Part shown: positions 35,501 through 44,644 of the stretch, piece after piece
Layout: every line of letters begins with the position of its first letter
Position numbering within the stretch: position 1 is the first letter of the stretch
Assembly: GCA_046759185.1 (NCBI GenBank)
Contig: JBHIBO010000003.1
Location: forward strand, 24,319 to 88,318
Length of the DNA stretch: 64,000 nt
Origin: JAJISK01 sp046759185
GTDB lineage: Archaea; Thermoplasmatota; Thermoplasmata; RBG-16-68-12; JAJISG01
Direction: 5' to 3'
Translations under genes and position numbers: made by a program
Notes under the pieces: model-generated
Databases searched by the model: none
What the model was told of the DNA's origin: nothing
What the model saw: only the letters and a program-made list of their open reading frames with translations

Positions 35501-36871
35501 TCAACCGAAGGGCTGGCCCTTTGTCTCAGGCCCGAAGACACCGGCGACGACCCCACCGAAGAGCATGAGGAGGGCCACGGAGGTCAAGGGCCAGAACACC
35601 CCGTCCGTGGATACGAGCAAGGCGGCGAAGACCAGGGGGGCGAGGATGGCCGTGATTTTCCCCACCCCTTCTGCCATCCCGAAGCCCGTGGCCCGGTACT
35701 GGGTGGGAAACAGCTCCGTGGTGTAGGGGTAGACGGCTCCCCAGGCGCCCAGGTTGAAGAAGCTCACGAAGATGAGGCCCAGGACGAGGGTCCAGAAGTC
35801 CTGCGCCGTGGCAAAGACGTAGCCGCTGATGCCCCCTAGGGTGAGAAAGAGGGCCAGGGTCCGCTTACGCCCCCAACGCTCGACGAGGATCATGGATGCG
35901 AAGTAGCCGGGGAACTGCGCCAGGGCGGACACGATGAGGAAGTAGGCCAGGACGTTGGGGTCCCCGAAGTCGACGACGCCGAAGGTGGCCAGGACCGGGG
36001 GGAGCCACAGGAAGAGGCCGTAGTAGCTGAAGTTGAGGGCAATCCAGACGCCGATGGTGACCGCCGTCCGACGAAAGAGCGACCCCCGGAACAACGCCGC
36101 CACAGGGGCTCGGGGCACCGTGGGCTCTTTCCGGAGATCCTCCGCCTCCACGTCCGCCCCGGGGATCTTGTGCAACACCTCCGCGGCCTCGTCCAGCCGA
36201 CCCTGTCGTGCGAGGTAGTACGGGCTCTCCGGCACCGAACGTCGAAAGACGAAGGCGATGAAAGCGGGGAAGGCCGCCGCGAGGAAGAGGAGGCGCCAGG
36301 CGCCGTCTAGCTGGAATATGAAGAAGTACCAGAAGCCGATGGCCAGGAGGAACCCCACCGGCCAGAAGAAGTCAAGGAGGACCATGTAGCGGCCGCGGTC
36401 TTGGGGCGGGAGGAACTCGGACAGCACGGGAGGGTCGATGACCAGCATCCCGCCCAGGCCGATGCCGGCGAGGAGGCGGAAGGCGAAGAGACTCGTCGGA
36501 TTGAAGGAGAGGGCCGTCAGGGCCGTGAAGAGCGAGTAGACGACAACGCTGACCTGGAACAGGGTCCGTCGTCCTCGCCGGTCCGATAGTCTTCCCAGGG
36601 AAATGCTGCCCAGGAACGATCCCAGGAGGGTTGCCGAGACGATGGCACCGTACTGCAAGGGATCCGTGGGCGTGAAGGTGGCCAGATCGAAGATGCCGAA
36701 CTCCGCGCCGATCGCTGGAAGGACGAGGCTGATCAGGATGATCTCAAAGGCAACAAAGGTCCAGGCGAAGCCCGTGATGAGGAAGATCCTCCGGTGAAAA
36801 CGGGTGAACCGGGTCTCGCGGAGGACGTCTTCGACGCCGCGCGGACCGGCAGCTGGTGCAGCAGAGGCCAT
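35501..36871 (-). CDS. MFS transporter (metabolite:H+ symporter type)
   Basis: 456 residues with 12 predicted membrane helices. The loop 2-3 motif LGRLSDRRGRR and the post-helix-6 PESPYYLARQGRL are shared by sugar-porter and organic-acid/aromatic-acid symporters. ATG 36871 is nearly leaderless relative to a minus-strand CTATTTT box around 36898-36905. It stands between ComDE-like genes and the CoA-transferase, so the imported compound is probably a carboxylate or sulfonate. Family-level call only. Confidence 0.82.
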   Translation of the reverse strand: MASAAPAAGPRGVEDVLRETRFTRFHRRIFLITGFAWTFVAFEIILISLVLPAIGAEFGIFDLATFTPTDPLQYGAIVSATLLGSFLGSISLGRLSDRRGRRTLFQVSVVVYSLFTALTALSFNPTSLFAFRLLAGIGLGGMLVIDPPVLSEFLPPQDRGRYMVLLDFFWPVGFLLAIGFWYFFIFQLDGAWRLLFLAAAFPAFIAFVFRRSVPESPYYLARQGRLDEAAEVLHKIPGADVEAEDLRKEPTVPRAPVAALFRGSLFRRTAVTIGVWIALNFSYYGLFLWLPPVLATFGVVDFGDPNVLAYFLIVSALAQFPGYFASMILVERWGRKRTLALFLTLGGISGYVFATAQDFWTLVLGLIFVSFFNLGAWGAVYPYTTELFPTQYRATGFGMAEGVGKITAILAPLVFAALLVSTDGVFWPLTSVALLMLFGGVVAGVFGPETKGQPFG

Positions 36872-36997
36872 GCTGTGGCCGTTGCAGATGAGCCTGAGCA
36901 AAATAGGTAATGATAGAGGCAAGGGCGCGGCATCGGACCCGTCGAGTGGCAAGATTTACCGGGAGGCGAGGGGCCTACGGCTGAGGAGCCCGGTCCC

Positions 36998-37543
36998 TCA
37001 GCCGGCCTCGAGATGCTGCATGAAGCGGTCCCGGACTTCGGGGGCAGCCAGGCCGACGACCGGGACCTCCTCATTGCCCTCGTCGACGCGCGCTAGAATT
37101 ACCGTGGGACCCTGGGCCGCCTCGACCGCTGCCATGAGGTCAGCCACCTTGTCGACCCGGATTACCGAGGCTACCCCGCTGGCCCGCGCCACCTCAGCCA
37201 GATCTGTTCCCAGGGCGGTGTGGGAGGGCTGGTTTCCCGTGCTCCCGTGAACGCCGTTGTCCAGGATCACCACGACGAGATTGGGAGGTCCGAAGTGGGC
37301 GATAGTGGAGAGGCCGCCCAGGTTCATCAGGACCGAACCATCCCCGTCCACCGCAAGGACCCGGCCGAGGCGGGCCAGGGCCAGCCCCAGACCAATGGAA
37401 CTCGCCAGACCCATGGAACCCATCATGTAGAAGTTGGAGGGACGGTCCGCGGCGTGGTAGAGCTCGCGGGAAGCGTACCCCAGGTTACAGATGAGAGGGT
37501 CTCCAAGTCCTGCCAGGGCCTTCAGTGCCTGCATACGCCTCAT
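36998..37543 (-). CDS. comE: Sulfopyruvate decarboxylase-like TPP enzyme, beta subunit (ComE)
   Basis: 181 residues, the C-terminal TPP-binding half of a decarboxylase. The TPP/Mg motif is GDGSVLMNLGGLSTIAHF followed by LVVVILDN. The upstream substrate/TPP segment SNFYMMGSMGLASSIGLGLAL matches ComE and phosphonopyruvate decarboxylases. ATG 37543 overlaps the stop of the alpha subunit. In methanogens this heterodimer makes sulfoacetaldehyde for coenzyme M. The organism shows no methanogenesis gene here, so a catabolic 2-oxoacid substrate is equally likely. Confidence 0.8.
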   Translation of the reverse strand: MRRMQALKALAGLGDPLICNLGYASRELYHAADRPSNFYMMGSMGLASSIGLGLALARLGRVLAVDGDGSVLMNLGGLSTIAHFGPPNLVVVILDNGVHGSTGNQPSHTALGTDLAEVARASGVASVIRVDKVADLMAAVEAAQGPTVILARVDEGNEEVPVVGLAAPEVRDRFMQHLEAG

Positions 37544-38028
37544 GCCCAAACCTCCGGCGCCAAGAGGACCGCGCCGATCATGCGGTCTTTGAAGGACCAC
37601 CCCGCAAGGCGGGAGATGGCGGGTAGATCGCTGGGCGCGGCCAGCCGTTCGTAGGGAATTCGGAGAGCGTCGAGGAGGCGAGGGGTCGCCTCACCCATGG
37701 GAACCTGGGCCGCCACGGTTTCCTTCGGTCCGCCTCGATGTGCAATGAGCAGGAAAAGGGGCAACCCGTAGAGCTGATCGAGAGAGGCCAAGGCATTGAT
37801 GCAATTCCCCAGCCCGGAGTTCTGCATGAGAAGGCTGGGCTTCCGTCCACCCAGGTTGGCCCCAGCGCAGACCCCGACTCCCTCCTCCTCCCGCGTGACG
37901 GGAAGGTGCTTGATGTGCGCCTCTTCGAGACGCTCTAGCACGCCGGCCAAGAGAGTGCTCGGGACGCTGCAGGCGAAGTCGACCCCCGCTTGCTTCAGCT
38001 CTTGAATGATTCGTCCATCCACATCCAT
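37540..38028 (-). CDS. comD: Sulfopyruvate decarboxylase-like TPP enzyme, alpha subunit (ComD)
   Basis: 162 residues from ATG 38028, preceded by GGAAGCGGAACC. It is the N-terminal half of the TPP enzyme: AGVDFACSVPSTLLAG, then VTREEEGVGVCAGA with the catalytic Glu that activates TPP, then MQNSGLGNCINALAS. These strings match ComD closely. The split into two overlapping genes is also the ComDE arrangement. A longer frame to 38193 is open but its first 55 residues are Pro-rich and untypical. Confidence 0.8.
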   Translation of the reverse strand: MDVDGRIIQELKQAGVDFACSVPSTLLAGVLERLEEAHIKHLPVTREEEGVGVCAGANLGGRKPSLLMQNSGLGNCINALASLDQLYGLPLFLLIAHRGGPKETVAAQVPMGEATPRLLDALRIPYERLAAPSDLPAISRLAGWSFKDRMIGAVLLAPEVWA

Positions 38029-38245
38029 GGTTCCGCTTCCCAACAGAAGCACATCGACAGGGCCCGTTACGAACCTTTTCCCCGGCGGTTGCTCGTCGCG
38101 AAGGGCGACCGGACAGCTGTGGGGCGTGCAGGAGCTGGGGTTCGGGCGGTCGAGTAACCCTCGCGGCCCCGCTGGGGGCTTCCGCAGCGACACCTAGGTT
38201 TATGGCGTTGGCCTGGCTTCGCCCGCCCCGGAGGCGAAAGCACGG

Positions 38246-38940
38246 GTGGGGACGGACGGGGACCCGGATCGGACTGGGACAGGTACGCCCACTACACCCC
38301 GTCTAACCCCGTCATCCGGTGGCTCTTCCTCGATCTCATGTATCGAGGATATCGGGACCTCCTCGGGCGGGCGAACTTCACCGGGCCGATTTCGGTTCTG
38401 GAGCTGGGGGCCGGGACGGGCTACACGACCTTGCGCCTCTGCGAGAAGCTTCCCGTTCGAAAGGTCACCTTGGTCGACTCGAACGGTGCCATGTTGCGGA
38501 CGGCCGAAGGGACATTGGACGGGGTGCGGTGCGAGAAGACGTTCCTCGAGGAGGATGTCCTGGACCTCGCGTTGGAGGAGCGTTTCGACCTGGTCCATAG
38601 CGCGGGTCTGGTGGAGCATTTTGAGACCAGGGATCGCAGAAAGCTATTGGAACTCCACGCCGACCGGACCCGACCCGGTGGCTACTGCATCGTCTACGCC
38701 CCTACGCCAACGCTCTCCTATCGATTCTGGCGGCGCTTGGCAGAAGGGATGAACGTTTGGCTCTATACGGACGAGGTGCCGTTGCCCCGGGACGTACTTG
38801 TCCGCGAGGTGGCCGAGGCAGGCCTGGAGGTCTTGGGAACGAACCACTTCTGGCGAGGCTTCCTGACCGAGGCCGGCGTCATCGCCCGACGGAGGAATTC
38901 CCAGGGCCGCGTGCCCTTGGATGGGGACGTGGGGACCTGA
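38246..38940 (+). CDS. SAM-dependent class I methyltransferase, 5' end apparently frameshifted
   Basis: The frame from 38263 to TGA 38940 encodes a Rossmann methyltransferase: DWDRYAHYTPSNP, then VLELGAGTGYTT (SAM loop), VDSN, and DLVHSAGLVEHF. In that frame no ATG, GTG or TTG exists upstream of ATG 38338, although the residues before it look coding. GTG 38246 is in another frame; one additional G in the run 38258-38261 joins it and gives about 232 residues. A TATA-like TTTAT at 38199-38203 supports a start near 38230-38246. If the sequence is right, translation would start at 38338 and lose the first helices. Substrate unknown. Confidence 0.65.
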
Positions 38941-39569
38941 GCGAGGGTGCCCTTCGGTCGGCCCTTGGGTGGTTGGAGGAGTATGGGATTCTCCTCGTGG
39001 TCGACCCGCTCCTTCCCAGCGTCACCAGGGTCGTGACGGGCGAGGCCCTGAAGGGGTCCTGGTGGGGCCATCCGCAGTCTCACGCCATCTTTGCCGTGGT
39101 GGAACGCCTAGAGGGGCATGGGAAAGCGCTGCAGACCAAGCTGGTTTCCGGCAAGGTCACCTTTGTCCACCAGAGGCTCTGGCCCGCCCTGGCCGGTGCG
39201 GCTTCCGCCAGGGAACCCTGGCAGGTCGAGGGGCTCTCCCCGGAGGAGGAAAGACTCCTCACGGCTGTGGGGAACGCCGGATGGGTTCGAACGGACGATC
39301 CGGAAAAGCTGGCACCCCTTGATGCGAAGGCGGTTCGCCGGGCAGCCAAGAGTCTGGAGAGGTATCTCCTCGTTGTCAGCCGCGAAGTCCACACGGAATC
39401 CGGCGCCCATGCGAAGGTGTTGGAGACATGGGAGGCCTGGGGGCGCCGCATCGGATTCCAGGACCCCTGGAAGCCCGCGAAGGAGGGGAAGCGGGAGCTC
39501 GAAGGTGTGCTGGACGCGATGAATCGCGCCTTCCAAGCGGAGGGCCGGCTCCCCTGGCAAGAACCGTGA
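38937..39569 (+). CDS. Conserved protein of unknown function
   Basis: About 210 residues. Core segments are PSVTRVVTGEALKGSWWGHP, KLVSGKVTFVHQRLWPAL and AREPWQVEGLSPEEERLL, which I recall from uncharacterised bacterial and archaeal proteins without an assigned function. The frame has no ordinary start: coding character begins at about 38937 (CTG), with TTG 38973 and GTG 38997 as alternatives. An extra G in the run 38931-38934 would either create a start at GTG 38929 or fuse this protein to the methyltransferase. Helical composition, no membrane segments. Function not assignable. Confidence 0.5.
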   Translation: MSEGALRSALGWLEEYGILLVVDPLLPSVTRVVTGEALKGSWWGHPQSHAIFAVVERLEGHGKALQTKLVSGKVTFVHQRLWPALAGAASAREPWQVEGLSPEEERLLTAVGNAGWVRTDDPEKLAPLDAKAVRRAAKSLERYLLVVSREVHTESGAHAKVLETWEAWGRRIGFQDPWKPAKEGKRELEGVLDAMNRAFQAEGRLPWQEP

Positions 39570-39575
39570 GGTCCC

Positions 39576-39962
39576 TCAATCCTCGCCCAAGACGGATTGA
39601 GCTTTCTCGAGATCGTCGACGGCGACACCCAGATCGGATCGTCCGTGCATCCGATTGAGTTGCACGAGGCTGATGATGTTCACTCCGGCCGCAGCCAGCC
39701 GCTGGGCGATGGACGCCAGCGCCCCAGGGTTGTCCTGGAGCGTCACGACCAGGAGTTCCGCCTCCTCAAACGCGATGTTGTGGCCCTCAAGGATCTCCCG
39801 GGTGCCCTCTTCGTCGGAGGTGAGGAAGGTGACCCGGCCCTCACCGCCAACCGTCTCGCCTCCCGAAGCTTCCAGGTTGATGCCGCGCTCGGCCAGGGCA
39901 CCGGCCACATGGGCGAGGGCTCCTGGGGCGTCTTTCAGAGTAATGCGAAATGCGGTTGTCAT
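39576..39962 (-). CDS. Double-ACT-domain protein
   Basis: 128 residues containing two ACT domains: one from residue 1 (ITLKDAPGALAHVAGALAERGIN), the other from about 68 (TLQDNPGALASIAQRLAAAGVN). Such stand-alone ACT pairs bind amino acids and regulate enzymes or transcription. ATG 39962 has GGGGGAG a few bases upstream. No catalytic domain is attached and the neighbours do not identify a target. Confidence 0.82.
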   Translation of the reverse strand: MTTAFRITLKDAPGALAHVAGALAERGINLEASGGETVGGEGRVTFLTSDEEGTREILEGHNIAFEEAELLVVTLQDNPGALASIAQRLAAAGVNIISLVQLNRMHGRSDLGVAVDDLEKAQSVLGED

Positions 39963-40180
39963 GCTCCCCCACCTTCGCGCACCCAGGTCCCGCAAGACCG
40001 GAGGCGCACGGGGCGGGACGCGGGGTGCCGCGATAAAGCTTTCGCGGTGGGTCACTGGATACCAGCCTCTTGGAGCAGTCAAACGCGAGGAATCGGCCTC
40101 CCCTTCTGGCCCTCCCCCAGGAGGCCTCCCGTCATCCGTGGCGTGCCCCGGTTCCCCCGACGAACGGGACCTCCCCCAAA

Positions 40181-42811
40181 CTACCTTCTTCTCTGCAGGA
40201 AGAGCGCGACGCCAAGGAACGCGAGGCCCACGAGGACGAGGATGAAGGTGGGTCCAAGGGGCCCCGTCGGACTGATGAAACTCGTGTCCACAATGAAGCC
40301 CACCTCCACCTCGTCGACCCGATCGACCAGGTCCGAACAGGACACTGCTGCGACATGTCGGCCGTCGGCCACCTCCGAAAAGGTGAACGAGGTCTCCTCC
40401 TCGACAAGAACGGGGGGTCCTCGGTCCAAGCTGACGGCGCATGCCGCCACCCCCGCGCCCGAATCGGCCACGGACCACTGGAGGACGACGTCCGATTGAC
40501 CAACGAAGCTCAGGGGGGCGGGATGGACGATCTGGATGACGGGGGGCCCCGTGTCGATTAAGACGACAAGGGGCTGGACAGGCTCCGTGTTCCCCGCCTC
40601 GTCGACCGCGAAGAACGCCACGGTGTGGGTACCGTCACCCGCGACCACGAAGGGCTCCGTGTAGTCCTGCACCGCCCCACCGTCCAGCCGATACGTCAGG
40701 GAGGCAATCCCGCTCGTGGCGTCCGTTCCCGCGAGCTCCACGGTGACGGAAGTGGAGAACCAGCCGCCCGGCCCAAGCGTGCCGGAGAGGGTGGCCGTAG
40801 AGGAGGGAGGGGTCCGATCGATCCCAAAGTGCGAGGCGGATTGCGCCCACTCCCCCACCTCCATCGCGTCGGCGCCCCGCGCGCAGACTTGGTAGCCGGG
40901 CGCGTCCGACAGCGAGGAAAGGTCCATGGTGACCGCGTAAGGCGCTAGGGCATCCACGAGGATGAAGGGGAAGTTGCCGCAGCCGGCCGTGAGACCAATT
41001 CCAAACTCCATCCGTGTCACGGGACTGTCCGGGTCGGTGGCGCTCGCGGTCGCCACGAGGGCATCGCCGACCCAGACGAAGGCTGCCTGAGAGGTGACCT
41101 GCGCCATGGGGGCACTATTGTAATCGATCGTATTCTGGAAGCCCGTGGCGAGGAAGTCGAACCGCGGGTTGCCTCGATCGACCCAGTTGCAGTCCCCGCC
41201 GTCGTAGAAGTCCCGGTAGCTGGACTGATTGCATCCCTCGATCGCTCCCAGAATGACGTCGGCCGCATGAGCGATTCCAACATCCAGGGGCCCGTCGTCC
41301 ACGTCGTCCGTGAGGTCCCAGAGGGTCGTGGCCACGCGGAGTTCGTTGTCGTCCCCTCTGACGGTCGCAGGACAGACGGACGCGTCCTCGAGGTCCAGGG
41401 AGAAGAGGGATCCATCCCACGGCCGGGTGTAGAAGTGGTCCAGCGGGTCCACGATTTCTTGGTTGGCTCGGGGTCCAAAGAAGTCGGCGAACCCCTCGGT
41501 CCACGAGAGGCCGCGATGTTGGGCAACGCCACATGCGGTGTGGGGTCCGCCCGGACTCGGCCAGAAGCTGTCGCCGTACAGCTTGTCCTGCACGTAGTGG
41601 GCGTACTCGTGGTTCACGTCGTCGGGGCTCTTGTCATCGATGCCGTCGGCGCACAGGTGAATCGTGTCGTCGGCCGGGCTGTAGAACGTGCAGGGACCCG
41701 GCGTGAGGACACGAACCTGCCCGAGGACCAGGCCGATGCTACCCAGGTTTGCGGCGTAGTCCCAACCGTCGTTGATGTATTGGAAGGGCCGCTGCGCGAA
41801 CTGGTTATCCGATGACGCGCGCGCGCCAAGGTCGATCGTGTCCTCATTCCCCACCGTGATGGTCTCGGTCTGCCATCTGTAGGTCTTACCCTCTGTCGTC
41901 TGGACGCAGACCGCCGCGTTGCAGGCCAAGAAGCGAACGTAGACGTCCTGGTTTCCCGGACCGTCCAGTTCGGTCCGGCGAAGGTCCGGGGAGGTGAAGT
42001 TGCCCGTCTCGTCCGTCATCCCTGTCCAGAGGAGGTCGTCGGGATCGGCCATGTCTTCGTCCCAGACCTGGACCGTGGCCCAGCGTTGGGGCGCCGTCGT
42101 GGCGTCGTCCTCCAACCAGTAGTTCCATTGCCCCGTCACGTTGAAGGACGCGTGGGATTGGGGCGGAAGGGGCGTGCGTGGATGCTGGATGTCTGAAGGG
42201 AGCACGGAGGTGTCGGTCGCCGGGAGGGGGCGATGGTCGCGTGTTTCTCGAGTCGGAACGAGGAGGGGGTCGGCGACGAGTGCCGTGGGCCGGGAGGACG
42301 ATACGACCCAGGGATTCCCGTAACGGACCTGTCCAGCGCCCTCTGGGGGGACGTCAAGGTACACCACTGCATGGCCCCCGAGCCGGCCGAAGTGGGGGGA
42401 GACCCCTGTCACCCGAACCACCAACCGTGAGAATCCCGGACTGTGGGGCAGGATCGAAAGTCCATGAATCGTAGATTCCCCCTTAGGAAGTCCTCGGGGG
42501 GCCATGGGTTCCTCGGTGACCGTCAAACGCTCAGAGACCTCGAATTCCAGCTCTACGTCGGTAAGCTCCCCCCAGCGGCTGGTGAGATGCACATGGAAGC
42601 GGGTCGGAAGGCCGACGACTGGGGATGACGAGCCTTCCACGCGAACCTCGATGGGGTCTTGCAGGGCCCTTTTCAGAATAGCGGGAGAGACATCCGCTTC
42701 CGAGGGGTCGGGTGGTGCCTCTCGCTGGGTGAAGCCGGCCACGCTCACGGACGCGAGTAGAAAAACGATGCCGAGCGCCATGGAGGCTTCCAGCCTCCGC
42801 CTTCCTCCCAT
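40181..42811 (-). CDS. Secreted zinc metalloprotease (HExxH) with Ig-like C-terminal domains and membrane anchor
   Basis: 876 residues. N-terminal signal segment (ALGIVFLLASVSVAGF), a propeptide-like region to about 350, then HEYAHYVQ at about residue 437, a HExxH zinc site, with a WTEGFADFFG Glu about 35 residues later, as in gluzincins. The remainder holds Ig-like domains (including DRTPPSS and a TYRLDGG block of the OmpL47 type) and a final membrane helix (ILVLVGLAFLGVALFL) with an RRR tail. Presumably cell-surface proteolysis of peptides. A minus-strand CTATATT box at 42838-42844 puts transcription about four bases before ATG 42811. Confidence 0.8.
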   Translation of the reverse strand: MGGRRRLEASMALGIVFLLASVSVAGFTQREAPPDPSEADVSPAILKRALQDPIEVRVEGSSSPVVGLPTRFHVHLTSRWGELTDVELEFEVSERLTVTEEPMAPRGLPKGESTIHGLSILPHSPGFSRLVVRVTGVSPHFGRLGGHAVVYLDVPPEGAGQVRYGNPWVVSSSRPTALVADPLLVPTRETRDHRPLPATDTSVLPSDIQHPRTPLPPQSHASFNVTGQWNYWLEDDATTAPQRWATVQVWDEDMADPDDLLWTGMTDETGNFTSPDLRRTELDGPGNQDVYVRFLACNAAVCVQTTEGKTYRWQTETITVGNEDTIDLGARASSDNQFAQRPFQYINDGWDYAANLGSIGLVLGQVRVLTPGPCTFYSPADDTIHLCADGIDDKSPDDVNHEYAHYVQDKLYGDSFWPSPGGPHTACGVAQHRGLSWTEGFADFFGPRANQEIVDPLDHFYTRPWDGSLFSLDLEDASVCPATVRGDDNELRVATTLWDLTDDVDDGPLDVGIAHAADVILGAIEGCNQSSYRDFYDGGDCNWVDRGNPRFDFLATGFQNTIDYNSAPMAQVTSQAAFVWVGDALVATASATDPDSPVTRMEFGIGLTAGCGNFPFILVDALAPYAVTMDLSSLSDAPGYQVCARGADAMEVGEWAQSASHFGIDRTPPSSTATLSGTLGPGGWFSTSVTVELAGTDATSGIASLTYRLDGGAVQDYTEPFVVAGDGTHTVAFFAVDEAGNTEPVQPLVVLIDTGPPVIQIVHPAPLSFVGQSDVVLQWSVADSGAGVAACAVSLDRGPPVLVEEETSFTFSEVADGRHVAAVSCSDLVDRVDEVEVGFIVDTSFISPTGPLGPTFILVLVGLAFLGVALFLQRRR

Positions 42812-42837
42812 CCTGCCTCATCAGGGCCGCAGGCCTC

Positions 42838-42844
42838 AATATAG
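42838..42844 (-). promoter_or_regulatory. TATA-like box for the metalloprotease gene
   Basis: CTATATT on the minus strand is centred about 30 bases before ATG 42811, predicting an almost leaderless transcript. It lies back to back with the mscS promoter. Confidence 0.5.
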
Positions 42845-42881
42845 TTTTGAGTCGCACCGGAGCCAGCCATGAGGATGGCTC

Positions 42882-42888
42882 CTTTATC
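42882..42888 (+). promoter_or_regulatory. TATA-like box for the mscS gene
   Basis: CTTTATC is centred 35 bases before GTG 42920 and 29 bases before TTG 42914. It predicts transcription starting next to the start codon. Confidence 0.45.
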
Positions 42889-42919
42889 TGCCCCTTGGGG
42901 ATAGGGGCCCGGGTTGACC

Positions 42920-44464
42920 GTGAATCGGCTGCTGCCCATTCTCCTTCTCGCCGCGTTGATCCCCGTTCTTGCCATGGGCCAGCCGGCTCGTGGGCAGAAT
43001 CTCGCTGAGATCTTTGACGTCGACGAGACCTATACCAAGGACTTGCCGGCAGGCGAGACCGTCAGCTTCACCTGGTTGACCTACAACCGTGACACAACCG
43101 ACGTGCTCTTCCAAACGCAAGTGGAGCCCACCTCCGATGCCGACTGGTCGGCCGGTGTCGCGCCCGCCTTCCGAATCCTCGCGCCGGGGGAGTCGACGGA
43201 AGTGAACCTCACGGTGTCTTCCCTCTTTGATGCGCAAGAGCAGTCAGTCAGCTTCACCGTCACCCTTTCCCTCGTCCGGGCCGGAGACCCCGCCGTCAAC
43301 GAGACCTGGGTTCGTAGCGCCACAGTGAATCTGGTGCCGGCTCCACCTCCCCTGCCAACGGGGAACCTGATTCTGGGGATCTTCGAGAACCCACTCCCCC
43401 CTCCCTTCAACTCCCGCGCCGTGACCTTCGTGATCAACATCGCCTTCTGGGGCGTCATCGCAGGCATCGCCGTGCTGGTTCTGACACCCATCCTCCGTCG
43501 GCTATTCCGGAAGACGAAGACAGAGTTGGACGACGTCGTCCTACACATCGTGCGAGGGCCCCTCATCCTGCTACTGCTGACCTACGGCGCGGTGCAGTCC
43601 GTGGCTGTGCTCCAGCCCCCCATCGAGGTCACCAACACCCTCTTCCTCGCCTACACTGTAGTCCTGATTGCTACGCTGACCTGGGTCGCCTACCGCCTCT
43701 TCCACGGGGTCCTGATCGAGTTTGGACGAAGGGCGGCGAGGACCCGTCAGGCCACCGTCTTTGGGAGGATCCTACCCCTTCTCAACGTGATGGGGGCCAT
43801 CACCATCTTCGTCGGGGGCGCGGCGGCACTCCTGGCCGCCTTCGGGTACGATCTGACGGCCTTCCTCGTGGGGGCGGGTGTCCTCGGCATCGCCATTGCC
43901 TTTGCGGCCCAGGAAAGCCTCTCCAACTTCTTCAGCGGCATCTTCCTCATGCTTGATCAACCCTTCAAGGAGGGTGACCTGGTGGAGATCGACGGGGACC
44001 GAGCCCGGGTCGAGAAGATCGGCATCCGCAGCACCATCCTCTACCACAGACCCTCCCACAAGCTCCTGGTAGTCCCCAACAACAAGATGGCAGGGGACGT
44101 GGTCGTGAACCTCGCCAAGCCGGACCTGGCGATCCGCCAGAGCACCACGGTGGGGGTCGCGTACGGCTCGGACCTGGAGACCGTAAAGACGATCCTTGCC
44201 GAGTCCGCGTCGGACCATCCTGGCGTCCACAAGAGCCAACCGGGTCGCCAGCCATATGCCCGCCTGGAGGAGTTCGGCGACTACGCCCTCATCTTCAAGC
44301 TCAAGTTTTGGGTGAAGGATGCGGACCTGCTGAACCGAGTGCGAGGCGAGGTGAATGAGACCATCGTGCAGCGCCTCACGGAGGCGGGCATCGAGATTCC
44401 GCCACCCATGATGACCGTGGAGCTGGAGGAGGGAGAGGGGAAGCCGCCCACTGAGGAGCGCTAG
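42920..44464 (+). CDS. mscS: MscS-family mechanosensitive channel with an N-terminal extracytoplasmic domain
   Basis: 514 residues from GTG 42920; TTG 42914 is a weaker alternative. A signal peptide (LLPILLLAALIPVLAMG) leads into a beta-rich domain of about 140 residues (GETVSFTWLTYNRDT, PGESTEVNLTVSS), resembling CARDB/NEW-type domains. Four or five membrane helices follow, then the MscS pore helix (GVLGIAIAFAAQESLSNFFSG), the beta domain with VPNNKM, and the C-terminal cytoplasmic domain. The channel releases osmolytes under hypo-osmotic stress. The secreted front domain is an uncommon addition to MscS and may sense the envelope. Confidence 0.85.
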   Translation: MNRLLPILLLAALIPVLAMGQPARGQNLAEIFDVDETYTKDLPAGETVSFTWLTYNRDTTDVLFQTQVEPTSDADWSAGVAPAFRILAPGESTEVNLTVSSLFDAQEQSVSFTVTLSLVRAGDPAVNETWVRSATVNLVPAPPPLPTGNLILGIFENPLPPPFNSRAVTFVINIAFWGVIAGIAVLVLTPILRRLFRKTKTELDDVVLHIVRGPLILLLLTYGAVQSVAVLQPPIEVTNTLFLAYTVVLIATLTWVAYRLFHGVLIEFGRRAARTRQATVFGRILPLLNVMGAITIFVGGAAALLAAFGYDLTAFLVGAGVLGIAIAFAAQESLSNFFSGIFLMLDQPFKEGDLVEIDGDRARVEKIGIRSTILYHRPSHKLLVVPNNKMAGDVVVNLAKPDLAIRQSTTVGVAYGSDLETVKTILAESASDHPGVHKSQPGRQPYARLEEFGDYALIFKLKFWVKDADLLNRVRGEVNETIVQRLTEAGIEIPPPMMTVELEEGEGKPPTEER

Positions 44465-44644
44465 TAGGATTCCACCTCATCGCCAGCGCACCTCATCGTG
44501 TTCCCGGAATGCGCCCTTCCTATCATCCCGCTCACCAAAACCGCGTTAAAGGAAGGTGAAGTGCGATCGCCCTACCAATCGAGGGCAAGCAAAAGGAAAG
44601 CGGGTCGCGTGGTGGCGACCCGTGAAACAGAACGAGGGTGGTTC

